Positions 34,265 through 43,037 of a DNA stretch of 64,000 bases are shown one piece after another. The notes under the pieces are model-generated. The model was not told where the DNA came from and did no database searches. It worked only from the letters and a program-made list of their open reading frames with translations. Positions within the stretch are counted from its first letter, which is position 1, and each line of letters begins with the position of its first letter. The DNA comes from Myxococcota bacterium (lineage in GTDB: Bacteria > Myxococcota_A > Polyangia > Polyangiales > Houyiibacteriaceae): assembly GCA_028284955.1 (NCBI GenBank), contig JANQQS010000022.1, positions 1 through 64,000 on the forward strand, written 5' to 3'. Position numbers and translations under genes: made by a program.

Positions 34265-36079
34265 ATGTCTCAAAAACCGGTCGCGATCTGCAGTATGTTG
34301 TTTGCATGTTTGGGATGCTCAAGTACGACATCGACTTCGTCTCCCAGCTCAACGGAAGGAGTCGACAACCCGTCTCAGGCGCTTATGGACGCGGTCGGAT
34401 CGGTGGAGCAGGTCACGACGGCTGACCCGCCGGTGTATGGAGACGGGCTTCTGGATTGTCCGACCACCAGCGCTCCTGAATATACGGGAACGCGAGCTGC
34501 GCCGGGCTCGTGGTCGCCGGCGGAACGTTCGGAAGTGTGGTCTCGAGGGCTTGAAGCATGGCGGCGACCGGACGCGCAGGGAGCAGCGTGCGCGGATTGC
34601 CACGGGTTCGATGGTCTTGATTTGGCCGCGCACGCGTTCTCCGATGCGGATTTGGAACGGCGAGGACAGGATCACATTCCACCTTCGGATGTTGCTGCGA
34701 TCGTAGACTTTGTCCACGAACACCGTCTTCGCTACTCGATCAAGCGACCGTGCACACTTGAGTCGCGTACCTTCCAACCGGGCGGACAAGTCGTTGCGGG
34801 AGACACCGCGGTAAAGCGCGAACTTGCATTCGGCAAACAGCTCGAGGACATGGGTTTCTTGGTGCTCACCCACGACTCGATCGACGACGTGGAAACCGCG
34901 GTGCAGGTATACCAGCAGCTTATGGACGCCGACGTGCGCTCGATTCCAATTCCTATGCCGCTGCCGCGCTGGAGTGACGACCATACGCGCGGCGAAGAGT
35001 ACCGAAACCTCAACGATTGGATTACCGACGAAGGCGTGATTCCGCAAAGTTCACAACGCGAGCGATGGTACGGCATGCACGATGCCTATCTTGAAGACCC
35101 GTCGGAAGAGAACCTCTTCGCGATCCTTGAGTTGATTTCGGACACCATGGTTCCCATGCCGCGGAACAAGCACAAAGTCATCAATCGGCTTCTCGACATG
35201 TTGAACGATCAGCGCTACCTCGCCGCCATTCTCGCGCAGCACTTTTTCCGCATGGCGCTTGTGGATGGGCGCGGTTGGCACAACTCTGGCGCGGTCGTGT
35301 TCGATTTGGCGTATACGTATCGCCACAAATCGCCCGGCGATCATTCTCAACTGGGCGACATCAAACCCTTTGGTGCGCTCATCGGCGTATCCGGGCTGGC
35401 CACCACGGATTGCCGCGATAGCGACCACACCTGCCTCCTACCGATTCCACAAGGCATGATCGACGAACTCTCGCCGCTCGATTCGCTTTCGCACGAACGC
35501 GCGCTCGGATCTTTTTCTCCGACGTGGGGTGTCCTCGATTGGCTATGGGACGCGTCGATGATGAGTTCGGCGCGGCATAGCGGCAACATGAAGTACTGGC
35601 GAAGCGAAATGCGCGTACGTGATTATCACCTTCTGCTGACGTGGATGCGTGTGACTTCGTTTGCGCTCAAGATGAATCTTCTTCCGACGACGCGCGGCCC
35701 GATTCGACCGAGCCCAGAAGGGCTCGACCCGACCCCACGGATCATTGATGGGCGCTGGTGGCGTCACTTCTTGGTGCCGGAGAACAATAAGAAATTCAAT
35801 CGAGGAAATGAAGCGGAGCTCGGACCACGCAATGAATACGTGCTGCGCATGGCCCGCAACTTTCACGTCGCCACGCTGTTGATCATGGAATCCCTGCTGC
35901 GCGAAGGAGGCACTGTCAACGATCCACAAACCTTGCTCTCGGAGATGGGCGATGCAGCCGACGTGATTCTCGAATATCCAATGAGCGATTCCGAACGGGC
36001 GAGGATCCGGACACTTGAGGATCAAGTCGAAGCGTTGGTCCGAGACGCGCCGTCGACTGACCTCATCACGGTCTACTAG
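34265..36079 (+). CDS. c-type cytochrome lipoprotein
   Basis: A 604-residue lipoprotein (signal and lipobox ACLGC). One haem c motif, CADCH at residues 109-113, sits in a region starting PDAQGAACADCHGFDGLDLA. The following 450 residues are helical and rich in Trp, His and Met, without a known domain (for example MKYWRSEMRVRDYHLLLTWM). Haem attachment needs the periplasm, which fits the signal. It may be an oxidase or electron-transfer protein controlled by the ECF sigma factor. A second haem was not found. Confidence 0.8.
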   Translation: MSQKPVAICSMLFACLGCSSTTSTSSPSSTEGVDNPSQALMDAVGSVEQVTTADPPVYGDGLLDCPTTSAPEYTGTRAAPGSWSPAERSEVWSRGLEAWRRPDAQGAACADCHGFDGLDLAAHAFSDADLERRGQDHIPPSDVAAIVDFVHEHRLRYSIKRPCTLESRTFQPGGQVVAGDTAVKRELAFGKQLEDMGFLVLTHDSIDDVETAVQVYQQLMDADVRSIPIPMPLPRWSDDHTRGEEYRNLNDWITDEGVIPQSSQRERWYGMHDAYLEDPSEENLFAILELISDTMVPMPRNKHKVINRLLDMLNDQRYLAAILAQHFFRMALVDGRGWHNSGAVVFDLAYTYRHKSPGDHSQLGDIKPFGALIGVSGLATTDCRDSDHTCLLPIPQGMIDELSPLDSLSHERALGSFSPTWGVLDWLWDASMMSSARHSGNMKYWRSEMRVRDYHLLLTWMRVTSFALKMNLLPTTRGPIRPSPEGLDPTPRIIDGRWWRHFLVPENNKKFNRGNEAELGPRNEYVLRMARNFHVATLLIMESLLREGGTVNDPQTLLSEMGDAADVILEYPMSDSERARIRTLEDQVEALVRDAPSTDLITVY

Positions 36080-36088
36080 TTACGCTGA

Positions 36089-36107
36089 CTCCGCGCTTCG
36101 TGCGGAG
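36089..36107. terminator. short hairpin after the cytochrome gene
   Basis: CTCCGC at 36089-36094 pairs with GCGGAG at 36102-36107, shortly after the stop codon. There is no T-run, so only a weak terminator candidate. Confidence 0.3.
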
Positions 36108-36192
36108 ATCAGTCCCCAAAAGGTGACTGACTCAGGCAAACTCTCGAAAAAGTACTTGCCTGCGTCCGCCAAATATTAAAAATTTATCTTAG

Positions 36193-36690
36193 ATGGAAAA
36201 CAATGCCCCTTTCTGTTCGACTCGGCCAGACCATCCATGGTTCGACAACTCCCATCGGGCTGTCATCCACATGCGGCTTCCTGCCGATGACACCCCGGAC
36301 GCGCATCAGTCGTGTCGCGAAGCGATCACAGATTGGATGCTTCATCACGTCGATGGACCCTACGCATTCATTGTCGATCTCTCAGCCAATCCGAGATTCT
36401 CCGCAAGAGAGCGAAAGCTCTGGGGTGGCGCGGAGGCTTCGTACGCCCACATCGAACTTCGATACAGCCTGGGGCAGGCCAATGTCGTTCCGGGGGCCAT
36501 GACTCGCGGATTCATGACCGCGATGTATTGGTTCGCTCCCGCCGTCTATCCCCTGTACGTATGCAAGGACGTCGACAGCGCGTGGCCATGGCTCGACCGC
36601 CAGATTTCAAGAGGGATGCGCGAGTACCCTTACGGCGATTTCTGGACCAAGCGCAAAGGCTGGGTCGACGTGAACGAGCGAGCTGCGTAG
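36193..36690 (+). CDS. hypothetical cytoplasmic protein (STAS-like size)
   Basis: A 165-residue soluble protein. The central segment PYAFIVDLSANPRFSARERK and the end DVDSAWPWLDRQISRGM give a pattern of alternating strands and helices reminiscent of SpoIIAA/STAS-like proteins seen in myxobacteria. This is weak. It is preceded by an AT-rich region (36160-36190), so it has its own promoter. No partner gene is adjacent. Confidence 0.6.
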   Translation: MENNAPFCSTRPDHPWFDNSHRAVIHMRLPADDTPDAHQSCREAITDWMLHHVDGPYAFIVDLSANPRFSARERKLWGGAEASYAHIELRYSLGQANVVPGAMTRGFMTAMYWFAPAVYPLYVCKDVDSAWPWLDRQISRGMREYPYGDFWTKRKGWVDVNERAA

Positions 36691-36712
36691 AGCGCTCCTT
36701 TTCTCTTCGTAG

Positions 36713-38242
36713 CTACTGAAGCTCTCCGGGATTCCCTGGTTCGCCGCTTGGCGGCACGAGGATGTAGATGATGCGGCTGCCAAGGTCGACAAATCCGTCG
36801 CCGATGAGTGAGATTCGCGCTTTGAAGAACTGAGGCTCGCTCTGATGAGGTCGGACATCGTTCTGGAGCTGAAGTTCGAATTCGATCTCGGTGCCCGACA
36901 CGATCTGCTCGCGCTTCTCTGGCGTGATCGAAAGTACGAACTGGGTCGCATCGAAATCATCCGGATTCCCCATCACGTTTTCGAGCTTGGTGGTGACATC
37001 AAAGGGCAGCGTCGATACGAGCTTGGCAATCGCCTCGACCACCGTTTCGGAGAGACCGGAGCCATCGAATGGAACGGTGAAGGTAATGGGTTCGCCGTCA
37101 GCGGTCACCGTGTTCGTATCTCGAGCCAGAGTCTTGTAGTCGCGCTGGAGAGTAACTCCGCCGGTGGGGTCGATGGGAATCACGCGCGCCCCGATTGCGC
37201 GGAGTGCTTCGGTTGCTTGGGCAAAGGTTGGAGCGCTCGATAGCTGTCCCCCATAGCGATGAGAGCCATCTGGAGCGTTGTGAAATACGGTGTTTCCAGC
37301 CGTCAAAATCACGGGCAGCGCATGCTGGCGAAAACACGGCATGCCTTTGTGCCCTACCGGGCAATCCGCATCTGGCGTACTCCCTCTGGACCACGTCAGC
37401 CCCTTCCCTGTCGCAGTGCTCCACAGAGCTGGCACGAGCGACTCAGGAATATTTCCGCCCCCCGAGCATGGCATGCCCTCCACCGCATCGAGGACATCCA
37501 TGCGTCCATTGGGCGCGCCGACGATGCTGCCAATGTGATGGTTCGCGAGGTCTTGAGGACAGGTGGTCGCGTTTCCATCGAGCGACCATGCGCCCTTGTC
37601 TTCTTCGATGGGTGCGGTCTTGCGCAACAGGAAGTAGGGAAGATCGGAATACGCATCGTTTACCGATCCGTGACCATCCACAGGGTAGTCTGCGTAGCCC
37701 GCTACGCTGAGGTGCACGCTGGGAATCTCCGCCTGAATGCCGGGGATGATCGTGTCTACGAGGCCTCGAATGATGTTGGTTCGAGCGCCCAACATCGACA
37801 CCGTAGTGTCGAGCAGCAGGTTGACGTCGGCCGCTTCAATCCGAGGAGTGAGCGTGATGGTTCGTGTTTGCGGATCGCCTTGGTAGGGAAGCTCAGCAAA
37901 CAAATCGCCATCGGGAAGCGCATCGTTCGGGTCGTTGGGGTCGCTCTCGAATCCGCGCACCTCCACGAAGTCGGAGTAGCCGTCGCCGTCGCTATCGATC
38001 ACGTTGGGATCGGTGCCGAGTCGGGCCTCTTCTCCGTTGGTGAGATAGTCGCCGTCGGAGTCCCCGTCGCTCGGAGCTCGCGCGGGTCCCGACGCTGCGT
38101 TTGGGTCGTTTTCATTTTGGCTCCGGCGGCTGCCAGAGCCGCCCGATGCACACGATCCGATTGCCACACACAATCCGCCGAGCGCGAGCGCTGAAGGAAC
38201 TCGTCTCGCGCCCGCTTTTCTGTACATGAAGCGGTAGCTCAT
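36713..38242 (-). CDS. vWA-domain lipoprotein with thrombospondin type 3-like repeats, paralogue
   Basis: A 509-residue lipoprotein. The ATG at 38242 after GAGGTGACG gives a signal ending LCVAIGSC. Calcium-binding D-x-D-G-D repeats (GDSDGDYLTNGEEARLGTD) precede a vWA domain starting DVNLLLDTTVSM, where Thr replaces the usual second Ser of D-x-S-x-S. The C-terminus (GDGFVDLGSRIIYILVPP) corresponds to the end of 21376-22959, so the two are paralogues. Surface location likely. Confidence 0.85.
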   Translation of the reverse strand: MSYRFMYRKAGARRVPSALALGGLCVAIGSCASGGSGSRRSQNENDPNAASGPARAPSDGDSDGDYLTNGEEARLGTDPNVIDSDGDGYSDFVEVRGFESDPNDPNDALPDGDLFAELPYQGDPQTRTITLTPRIEAADVNLLLDTTVSMLGARTNIIRGLVDTIIPGIQAEIPSVHLSVAGYADYPVDGHGSVNDAYSDLPYFLLRKTAPIEEDKGAWSLDGNATTCPQDLANHHIGSIVGAPNGRMDVLDAVEGMPCSGGGNIPESLVPALWSTATGKGLTWSRGSTPDADCPVGHKGMPCFRQHALPVILTAGNTVFHNAPDGSHRYGGQLSSAPTFAQATEALRAIGARVIPIDPTGGVTLQRDYKTLARDTNTVTADGEPITFTVPFDGSGLSETVVEAIAKLVSTLPFDVTTKLENVMGNPDDFDATQFVLSITPEKREQIVSGTEIEFELQLQNDVRPHQSEPQFFKARISLIGDGFVDLGSRIIYILVPPSGEPGNPGELQ

Positions 38243-38567
38243 CACGTCACCTCGCATGACCTGTATCGCCCGGTAGAACTACGCAGGCGAACCCTTGCAG
38301 AGTTCACGCAAGAAACATTCCCTTTCCCTGGCCCCGCCTCGCCCTTCGACGGAACGTCGTTTATCTGATGGATATCATGCGCGTTTCTTGCGCGATTCGA
38401 TGGTCCATGGGGGGCAAGTTTCCTGGCGCACCCGAACGCGTGGGGACAACTCGCCCACGTCTTCAGTCACCTGCGCTGGGGACCACCCGCCCCTCCAAGT
38501 CTTGTGACGGAGGCACTCCGAGCTCGTGTGTCGTGAGAAACTCGAGCTCGATCGCGGTGGTGGGCGC
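38243..38567. other. intergenic stretch without recognised gene
   Basis: About 325 bases between two leftward genes. It holds the promoter region of the vWA gene at its left end. Two GGGGAC boxes (near 38430 and 38476) were noted, but no frame with family similarity was seen. Confidence 0.5.
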
Positions 38568-39086
38568 TTACTCCAGACCGATCTTGAGACCCATCTCTTT
38601 CATGGCAAGCAGCGCCTCGGCGTTTCCGAGCGCATCGTCGACAGGGTGATGCGTGTGTCGGGTCTTTCTCAGATGTTTGAAGTTCTTGAACGTGTCGTTC
38701 ACAAGACCCTTGTAGAGCGAGCCGAGATTCTGCGAGCTAAACCCGAACGGGTTCGTTCCCAGGAAATGGTGAAAGTACCAGTTGATGAACTGCCAATCGA
38801 AACCGTTGTTGTCGGAAATGAAGAACTTGCGCGGCCCACATTGTTCGGACAGCCACTCAGCGAACGAGGCCATCACGGTTTTGGGATCATCAAACTCAAG
38901 TGTCTCTTCGCGCGAGAAACCGCTGACCTGGAGCGCCTCGGGCACCCATTTCTGGGAGATGGGCTTTAGCCTGCCGTAGAACGTCCGGTTGAGATCGGGT
39001 TCGACGACCACCGCGCCGAAGCAGACCATCGAATAGTCTCCGGGAATCGGCCCATCGGCTTCAATGTCGACCATCACGTAGGTCAT
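38568..39086 (-). CDS. DEDDh-type 3'-5' exonuclease
   Basis: A 172-residue single-domain exonuclease. Motif I is VDIEADGP (Asp7, Glu9), motif II is in NGFDWQFINWYF, and motif III is HHPVDDALGNAEAL with the catalytic His and Asp. It resembles the small exoribonuclease family of mycobacterial Rv2179c type rather than the DNA polymerase proofreading subunit. Cytoplasmic. It stands alone, 86 bases from the AbiE operon, which is read in the same direction. Confidence 0.85.
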   Translation of the reverse strand: MTYVMVDIEADGPIPGDYSMVCFGAVVVEPDLNRTFYGRLKPISQKWVPEALQVSGFSREETLEFDDPKTVMASFAEWLSEQCGPRKFFISDNNGFDWQFINWYFHHFLGTNPFGFSSQNLGSLYKGLVNDTFKNFKHLRKTRHTHHPVDDALGNAEALLAMKEMGLKIGLE

Positions 39087-39172
39087 GTGTCCATATGGTC
39101 ACGAACGGTGGCGACACGCCAGCGCGATCCAACGCCGCGCGTTGTCTAGAAGATTCATCGAGGTTTGATTTG

Positions 39173-40093
39173 CTACACTCCGTTGGTACGTGAACGCCAA
39201 GGGCCGCCAGGCGGCCAGTGTTCAGCGACGGGGCTATTGCATGGAGGCACCAGGAAATCGCGGAGCGCTGTGACAACGATCCGGAGTTCAGGTTTTTCCG
39301 ATGCATCTGTGCGGCGCAGGAATGCTCTCCATTGGGATGCCTTGGTTGGATCGTCGGCGAAGGCATCAACGAGGCCCTCAGGTATACCTACAGGTACGTC
39401 GGTTCTTCGACGGGAGAAGGTTGAAGAGATCGCCGCGGTGAGTGCTGGTCCGTCGAACGGATAGCGACGGCTTAGGATGAACATGTCATAGTAGTCTTTC
39501 ATGCGGGTATTCAGCATTCCTCTATCGACGATCGCGTGAAACTTCTCGGCGACAACCAGCTCGCGCGAATACACGCGAAGCCGTGGCGCAGGTTGATCAG
39601 TCAACAGCGTGGGGAGTTCTGCTTCTACCGGAGAAATCGCGGTCGCATCTCCAAATGCGATGTCGATCTGCAACGGAATCCGCGCGGAACCGAGGAAGGC
39701 GGTGAACGTCGCACGAATTCCATCATATTCATGCCCCTCACGAATCGCTCGCACCTTCAGGCTATCGATGTCGAATCGGATTCCGTCCCGTTCAACCTCC
39801 TGGGTCGCTATCGTGCGCAATATGGAGGCGAGTCGATCGATGTCAGGTGAGCCGAAGCCTAGGAGGTCGATGTCTTTTGTACTGCGATGTGGCGCATCAG
39901 CCCAAATGGCAAACAGAGTGGCGCCCTTCAAAACGAATCGTTGGACATGTTCTGATCGATACAGCCGGTACAAGAAGCGTTCATTGCCGTAGCGCACAAG
40001 GACGCGTTGAAACTCCTCTTTGTGCTTGCGTGCTCTGTTGAGAAGGCGAGCGCGAATTGAAGCGGAACCGTGACGGTCGGTCGAGCGGGTCAT
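39173..40093 (-). CDS. AbiEii/AbiGii-type nucleotidyltransferase toxin, second system
   Basis: A 306-residue nucleotidyltransferase-like protein. The glycine motif is KGATLFAIW at about residue 56, with Ala replacing the second Gly, and the metal-binding residues are in STKDIDLLGFG. The segment ELVVAEKFHAIVDRGMLNTR and the following RMKDYYDMFILSRRY are typical of the AbiEii family. The ATG at 40093 overlaps the stop of the antitoxin by four bases; the longer frame to 40192 lies inside the antitoxin gene. Sequence divergence from the first AbiE toxin is large, so they were acquired separately. Confidence 0.82.
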   Translation of the reverse strand: MTRSTDRHGSASIRARLLNRARKHKEEFQRVLVRYGNERFLYRLYRSEHVQRFVLKGATLFAIWADAPHRSTKDIDLLGFGSPDIDRLASILRTIATQEVERDGIRFDIDSLKVRAIREGHEYDGIRATFTAFLGSARIPLQIDIAFGDATAISPVEAELPTLLTDQPAPRLRVYSRELVVAEKFHAIVDRGMLNTRMKDYYDMFILSRRYPFDGPALTAAISSTFSRRRTDVPVGIPEGLVDAFADDPTKASQWRAFLRRTDASEKPELRIVVTALRDFLVPPCNSPVAEHWPPGGPWRSRTNGV

Positions 40094-40662
40094 CCCACGC
40101 TCTCCAGGTATGGTCGAATGGGTGTGAGGGAGCGTGTGCGCTTCGCGATCTGCGTTAGTTCTGCAATCGAAGCACGCCGCTCTCTCACGCACTCGTTCAG
40201 CACCTCGAGAGCGACGTCAAGACCGATCTTGTTTCGATATCTGAAAAGGTCCACGACAGTTTTCGCTACTGAAAAAACTCGAACCACAACGCCCTCTATC
40301 ACCCGCTCTTGTACCTCGGTCGCGAAGCGCGTGCCTGAGAACCGGACCACCTGAACCGATACACTTTCGATCCGGGGTGGCCACACTCGAGGCGGAAGGG
40401 CGATCCACACTTTGTGGGGTACTTGAGTGCCAAGGCTGTGAAAGGCGGCTGCGGACAGCAAGGCAACCACGGCTTGGGGTGACCTTGCGGCTACGATCGC
40501 GAGGTCATGGTACTCGGTGGGGACGAAATCTGGGCGAGCGTAGATTCCGCGGTCGATGCGAAGCAGTTCGCCGCGACCCACGCGCCGGCCTACCTCGGTG
40601 CGACTGATTCCCTCTTGCATCAGACGAGCGAGCGAGATGAGACCACACGACTGATCGTCCAT
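40090..40662 (-). CDS. AbiEi-type antitoxin/repressor, second system
   Basis: A 190-residue protein with an N-terminal winged helix (LISLARLMQEGISRTEVGRR, GELLRIDRGIYA) and the C-terminal antitoxin region that includes VQERVIEGVVVRVFSVAKTV. It is shorter than the first AbiEi of the window. Coupled to the toxin by ATGA overlap. An inverted repeat starts exactly at its start codon, consistent with self-repression. Confidence 0.8.
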   Translation of the reverse strand: MDDQSCGLISLARLMQEGISRTEVGRRVGRGELLRIDRGIYARPDFVPTEYHDLAIVAARSPQAVVALLSAAAFHSLGTQVPHKVWIALPPRVWPPRIESVSVQVVRFSGTRFATEVQERVIEGVVVRVFSVAKTVVDLFRYRNKIGLDVALEVLNECVRERRASIAELTQIAKRTRSLTPIRPYLESVG

Positions 40663-40709
40663 GTTACAAATCCTAGCTTAATGGAGCCAGTGAGCAAGGT
40701 TTTGTAACA
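40662..40709. promoter_or_regulatory. inverted repeat at the AbiEi start, probable operator
   Basis: TGTTACAAA at 40662-40670 and TTTGTAACA at 40701-40709 are perfect inverted arms with a 30-base spacer. The left arm begins at the antitoxin start codon. AbiEi proteins are known to bind paired inverted repeats in their promoter, which makes this the likely operator. Confidence 0.6.
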
Positions 40710-40841
40710 GATGTGGGGTCGTTGTAGGCTGGCGATCTAAGTTGGTTACCGTTTGTCTACAGCGCTGTGCAAGCATTGGCGGTCCTCGGTCCAGCCATCA
40801 CGATCATGAGGGCGTGATTCACGAGCTACGGTGTAGCGCAG

Positions 40842-41642
40842 CTAGCCGTCATCCAGATCGCCATCTTGGCGAAGCTTTTCGAGGTAGCAACGGAGGTTGC
40901 CTGATATCTTGTCCAGAAAGCGCGGGATGTATCTCGCGATCTCCTCGAACGAAGAATCCGGCGATGCACAGCCGCCGTGATAGGTGCGAAGGTGATACGC
41001 GATCGACTCACGTTCCTCGCTGGGCAGAGCTTGAAACGGATCACGAGCATGATAGTCGTGGAAGTCGGACAAGTGGATGAAGCCGCATCCGAAACGGTAC
41101 ACGGATCTAGTCCAGCCGTTCAGCGTCTGAGCTAGATCCACCATGTGCTTGTCGGCAACGTTTTGTAGCTTTCCTTTCGCCGTGGGAGTCCTCCACTTCT
41201 CACCGCGAATAGCTGCTTGCACGAGTTTCGTACGAGCGACGCGATCCTGCGTCGATAGTAGATAGATGACTCGCACCATGGAATCGAGCTCCTGGCGGAG
41301 AATCCCGATCGCGATCGACCTCCATCCGCGACGGTTTGCCTCAAACATTGCGTCATGGTGCTCACGCGATCGCTCTTCAATCCGACGACAAAAGTGAGCC
41401 AGGTCGTCCGAATGCACGCCAGGGTCGGCGCGGGTGTTGTCTTCTTGGTCCTCCTCATGCTTTCGAAGCGCTTCCGCTTCCTCAGTGGTCACGCTTCCTT
41501 TGCGACCGAAGTAGTCTTCAAAAGCGCGCAATGCTTCTTCGTGGTGACGTTTCTCCTCGATGAGCTCGGAAACCAGACCCGAGAAGGTGGTGTTGCGCGC
41601 CCGCGCAACCTTCTTCGCCCAGCGGGCTTGGTCTCTAGGCAA
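40842..41642 (-). CDS. RHH-like protein with HEPN-like C-terminal region
   Basis: A 266-residue protein. The N-terminal KLSLSLPRDQARWAKKVARA pattern and TTFSGLVSELIEE look like a ribbon-helix-helix DNA-binding unit. The helical C-terminal half includes VYRFGCGFIHLSDFHDYH, an R-x6-H arrangement as in HEPN ribonucleases. The first start codon in frame is TTG 41642 (TTG CCT AGA), but the beta-strand of the RHH (VEKLSLS) lies upstream from 41663, where the codon is GTT. The true start is therefore unusual or damaged. It might be a fused antitoxin-toxin protein. Confidence 0.5.
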   Translation of the reverse strand: MPRDQARWAKKVARARNTTFSGLVSELIEEKRHHEEALRAFEDYFGRKGSVTTEEAEALRKHEEDQEDNTRADPGVHSDDLAHFCRRIEERSREHHDAMFEANRRGWRSIAIGILRQELDSMVRVIYLLSTQDRVARTKLVQAAIRGEKWRTPTAKGKLQNVADKHMVDLAQTLNGWTRSVYRFGCGFIHLSDFHDYHARDPFQALPSEERESIAYHLRTYHGGCASPDSSFEEIARYIPRFLDKISGNLRCYLEKLRQDGDLDDG

Positions 41643-41813
41643 GGACAGTGAAAGTTTTTCAACGCTAGCGATAGCCGTACCACGGTAGCAGCCAACCCGC
41701 CGAAGGCCGAGTCGTAGTATTCACGGTCACTGCGATTTGCTCCGCAGTGCGGAACCTCGGTGTCCATCGCTGGTCTTGAGAGGCACAGTTTGACACAAGG
41801 GGTTGAAACACGC

Positions 41814-41846
41814 TTTGTCGCCAACCCTTCGGGATGTGGCGATAAA
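41814..41846. other. stem-loop in a gene-free stretch
   Basis: TTTGTCGCCA at 41814-41823 pairs with TGGCGATAAA at 41837-41846 (one G-T pair), with an inner CCC/GGG pair. The surrounding 41664-41974 shows no gene. The stem may be a terminator or a leader structure for the lipoprotein gene that follows. Confidence 0.4.
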
Positions 41847-41974
41847 CGCCGGAGTCATTCATGCGGCACGGTGTTTGCTCGGCTCAGTGCTCACGATGTT
41901 CGGTTGTTCCAATGTTTTTGAAGCTTCGTGGAACGATCGGTGCGTGAACGCGCCAGTAAGGAGTGATTTAAGCC

Positions 41975-42568
41975 ATGACGGGTGCAGTACGAGAAGTTCT
42001 CTTCCGCACGTTGCACGTTGGATGCGCCGTTGCGGGAATTGGAGCCTTGGGTTGCGGTGGTTCGGATTCTGTGACGGGTTCATCTTCGATGGACAGCGGG
42101 AGCGCGCAAAACGAAGTGGATGGGAGCGCTCGCAGCCGCGCGGACAGCGGGACGGTTTCTAGCGAGCTTCATTCGAGCTGCCCTGGCTCTTTGCCTCGCT
42201 CAGGGGATGCGTGTTCGGACATCGACTTGGCGTGTGAATACGGTGCGGACGATGAGCCTCGCTGCAACGTCATCGCATCGTGCGTTCAGGCGGACGGGAG
42301 CACGACGTGGCGTGTCCCCGATACGAGCGCCGATGATTCGTCGATTCCGTGCCGTGTCGACCTTACGTTTAATACTCCTCAAGCCGGGTGTCCGGCGGCC
42401 CGCCCCCGGATTGGGTCGGAGTGCGATGGAAGAGTGAGGACCTGTTTGTACAACAACTGTGACCCGGACGGTCGCAACCAAACCGCTGTCTATGTTCTCA
42501 TGAACTGTGAAGCGGGCATTTGGCAGGTTCCACCTGACAGCAGATTTCAATGCCCGGCGCCGTCGTAG
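41975..42568 (+). CDS. Cys-rich secreted lipoprotein
   Basis: A 197-residue lipoprotein (signal ending GIGALGC). After a Ser/Asp-rich linker come 10 or more Cys in two similar halves. Each half has an S/A-C-P-x4-P-R-x-G-x2-C segment (SSCPGSLPRSGDACSD and AGCPAARPRIGSECDG), so the domain is duplicated and disulfide-rich. Function unknown. Confidence 0.75.
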   Translation: MTGAVREVLFRTLHVGCAVAGIGALGCGGSDSVTGSSSMDSGSAQNEVDGSARSRADSGTVSSELHSSCPGSLPRSGDACSDIDLACEYGADDEPRCNVIASCVQADGSTTWRVPDTSADDSSIPCRVDLTFNTPQAGCPAARPRIGSECDGRVRTCLYNNCDPDGRNQTAVYVLMNCEAGIWQVPPDSRFQCPAPS

Positions 42569-42581
42569 ACGCTAGCAGCCC

Positions 42582-42998
42582 TTAGTCCTCCAGGGCCCAC
42601 CGCAAGAAGTCGGCTTCGGTGACGATGCCCACGAGCGTGCCTTCTGCGACGACGGGTAGACCACCGATCTTACGCTCGAGAAGCGTTTTTGCGGCTTCCT
42701 TGGCTGGCGTGTCCGGCGTTACGGTGGCGACATCTTTGGTCATGATGTCCGCGACAGTGACCGACATGAATCGCTTTCCTTCGTCGGTCGATTCTTGGTT
42801 GGCTTGCACCAAAAACTTCGCCTGCGCTTTCAGCAAGTCGCGATGGGTGATCATGCCTACCAGTTTTTCTCCGCGAAGCACCGGGATGTGGCGGATGCGC
42901 CGAAGCTTCATGACTGCCTGGGCGAGTACCAGGTCTTCCTCGGCGGCGAGGGAAACCACATCTGTTGTCATGAGATCACTTACGCTGGCGGCTTTCAT
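42582..42998 (-). CDS. CBS-domain protein
   Basis: A 138-residue protein made of two CBS motifs (VSDLMTTDVVSLAAEEDLVL to VGMITHRDLL, and VADIMTKDVATVTPDTPA to VGIVTEADFL). CBS pairs bind adenosine nucleotides and sense energy state. The start at 42998 (MKAASVSDL) fits the domain edge. It is divergent from the ATP-grasp gene, with 39 bases between them. Confidence 0.88.
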   Translation of the reverse strand: MKAASVSDLMTTDVVSLAAEEDLVLAQAVMKLRRIRHIPVLRGEKLVGMITHRDLLKAQAKFLVQANQESTDEGKRFMSVTVADIMTKDVATVTPDTPAKEAAKTLLERKIGGLPVVAEGTLVGIVTEADFLRWALED

Positions 42999-43037
42999 AG
43001 GATAAGAGGATAAGAACCCAGTGAGCAGCTGGCAAGC

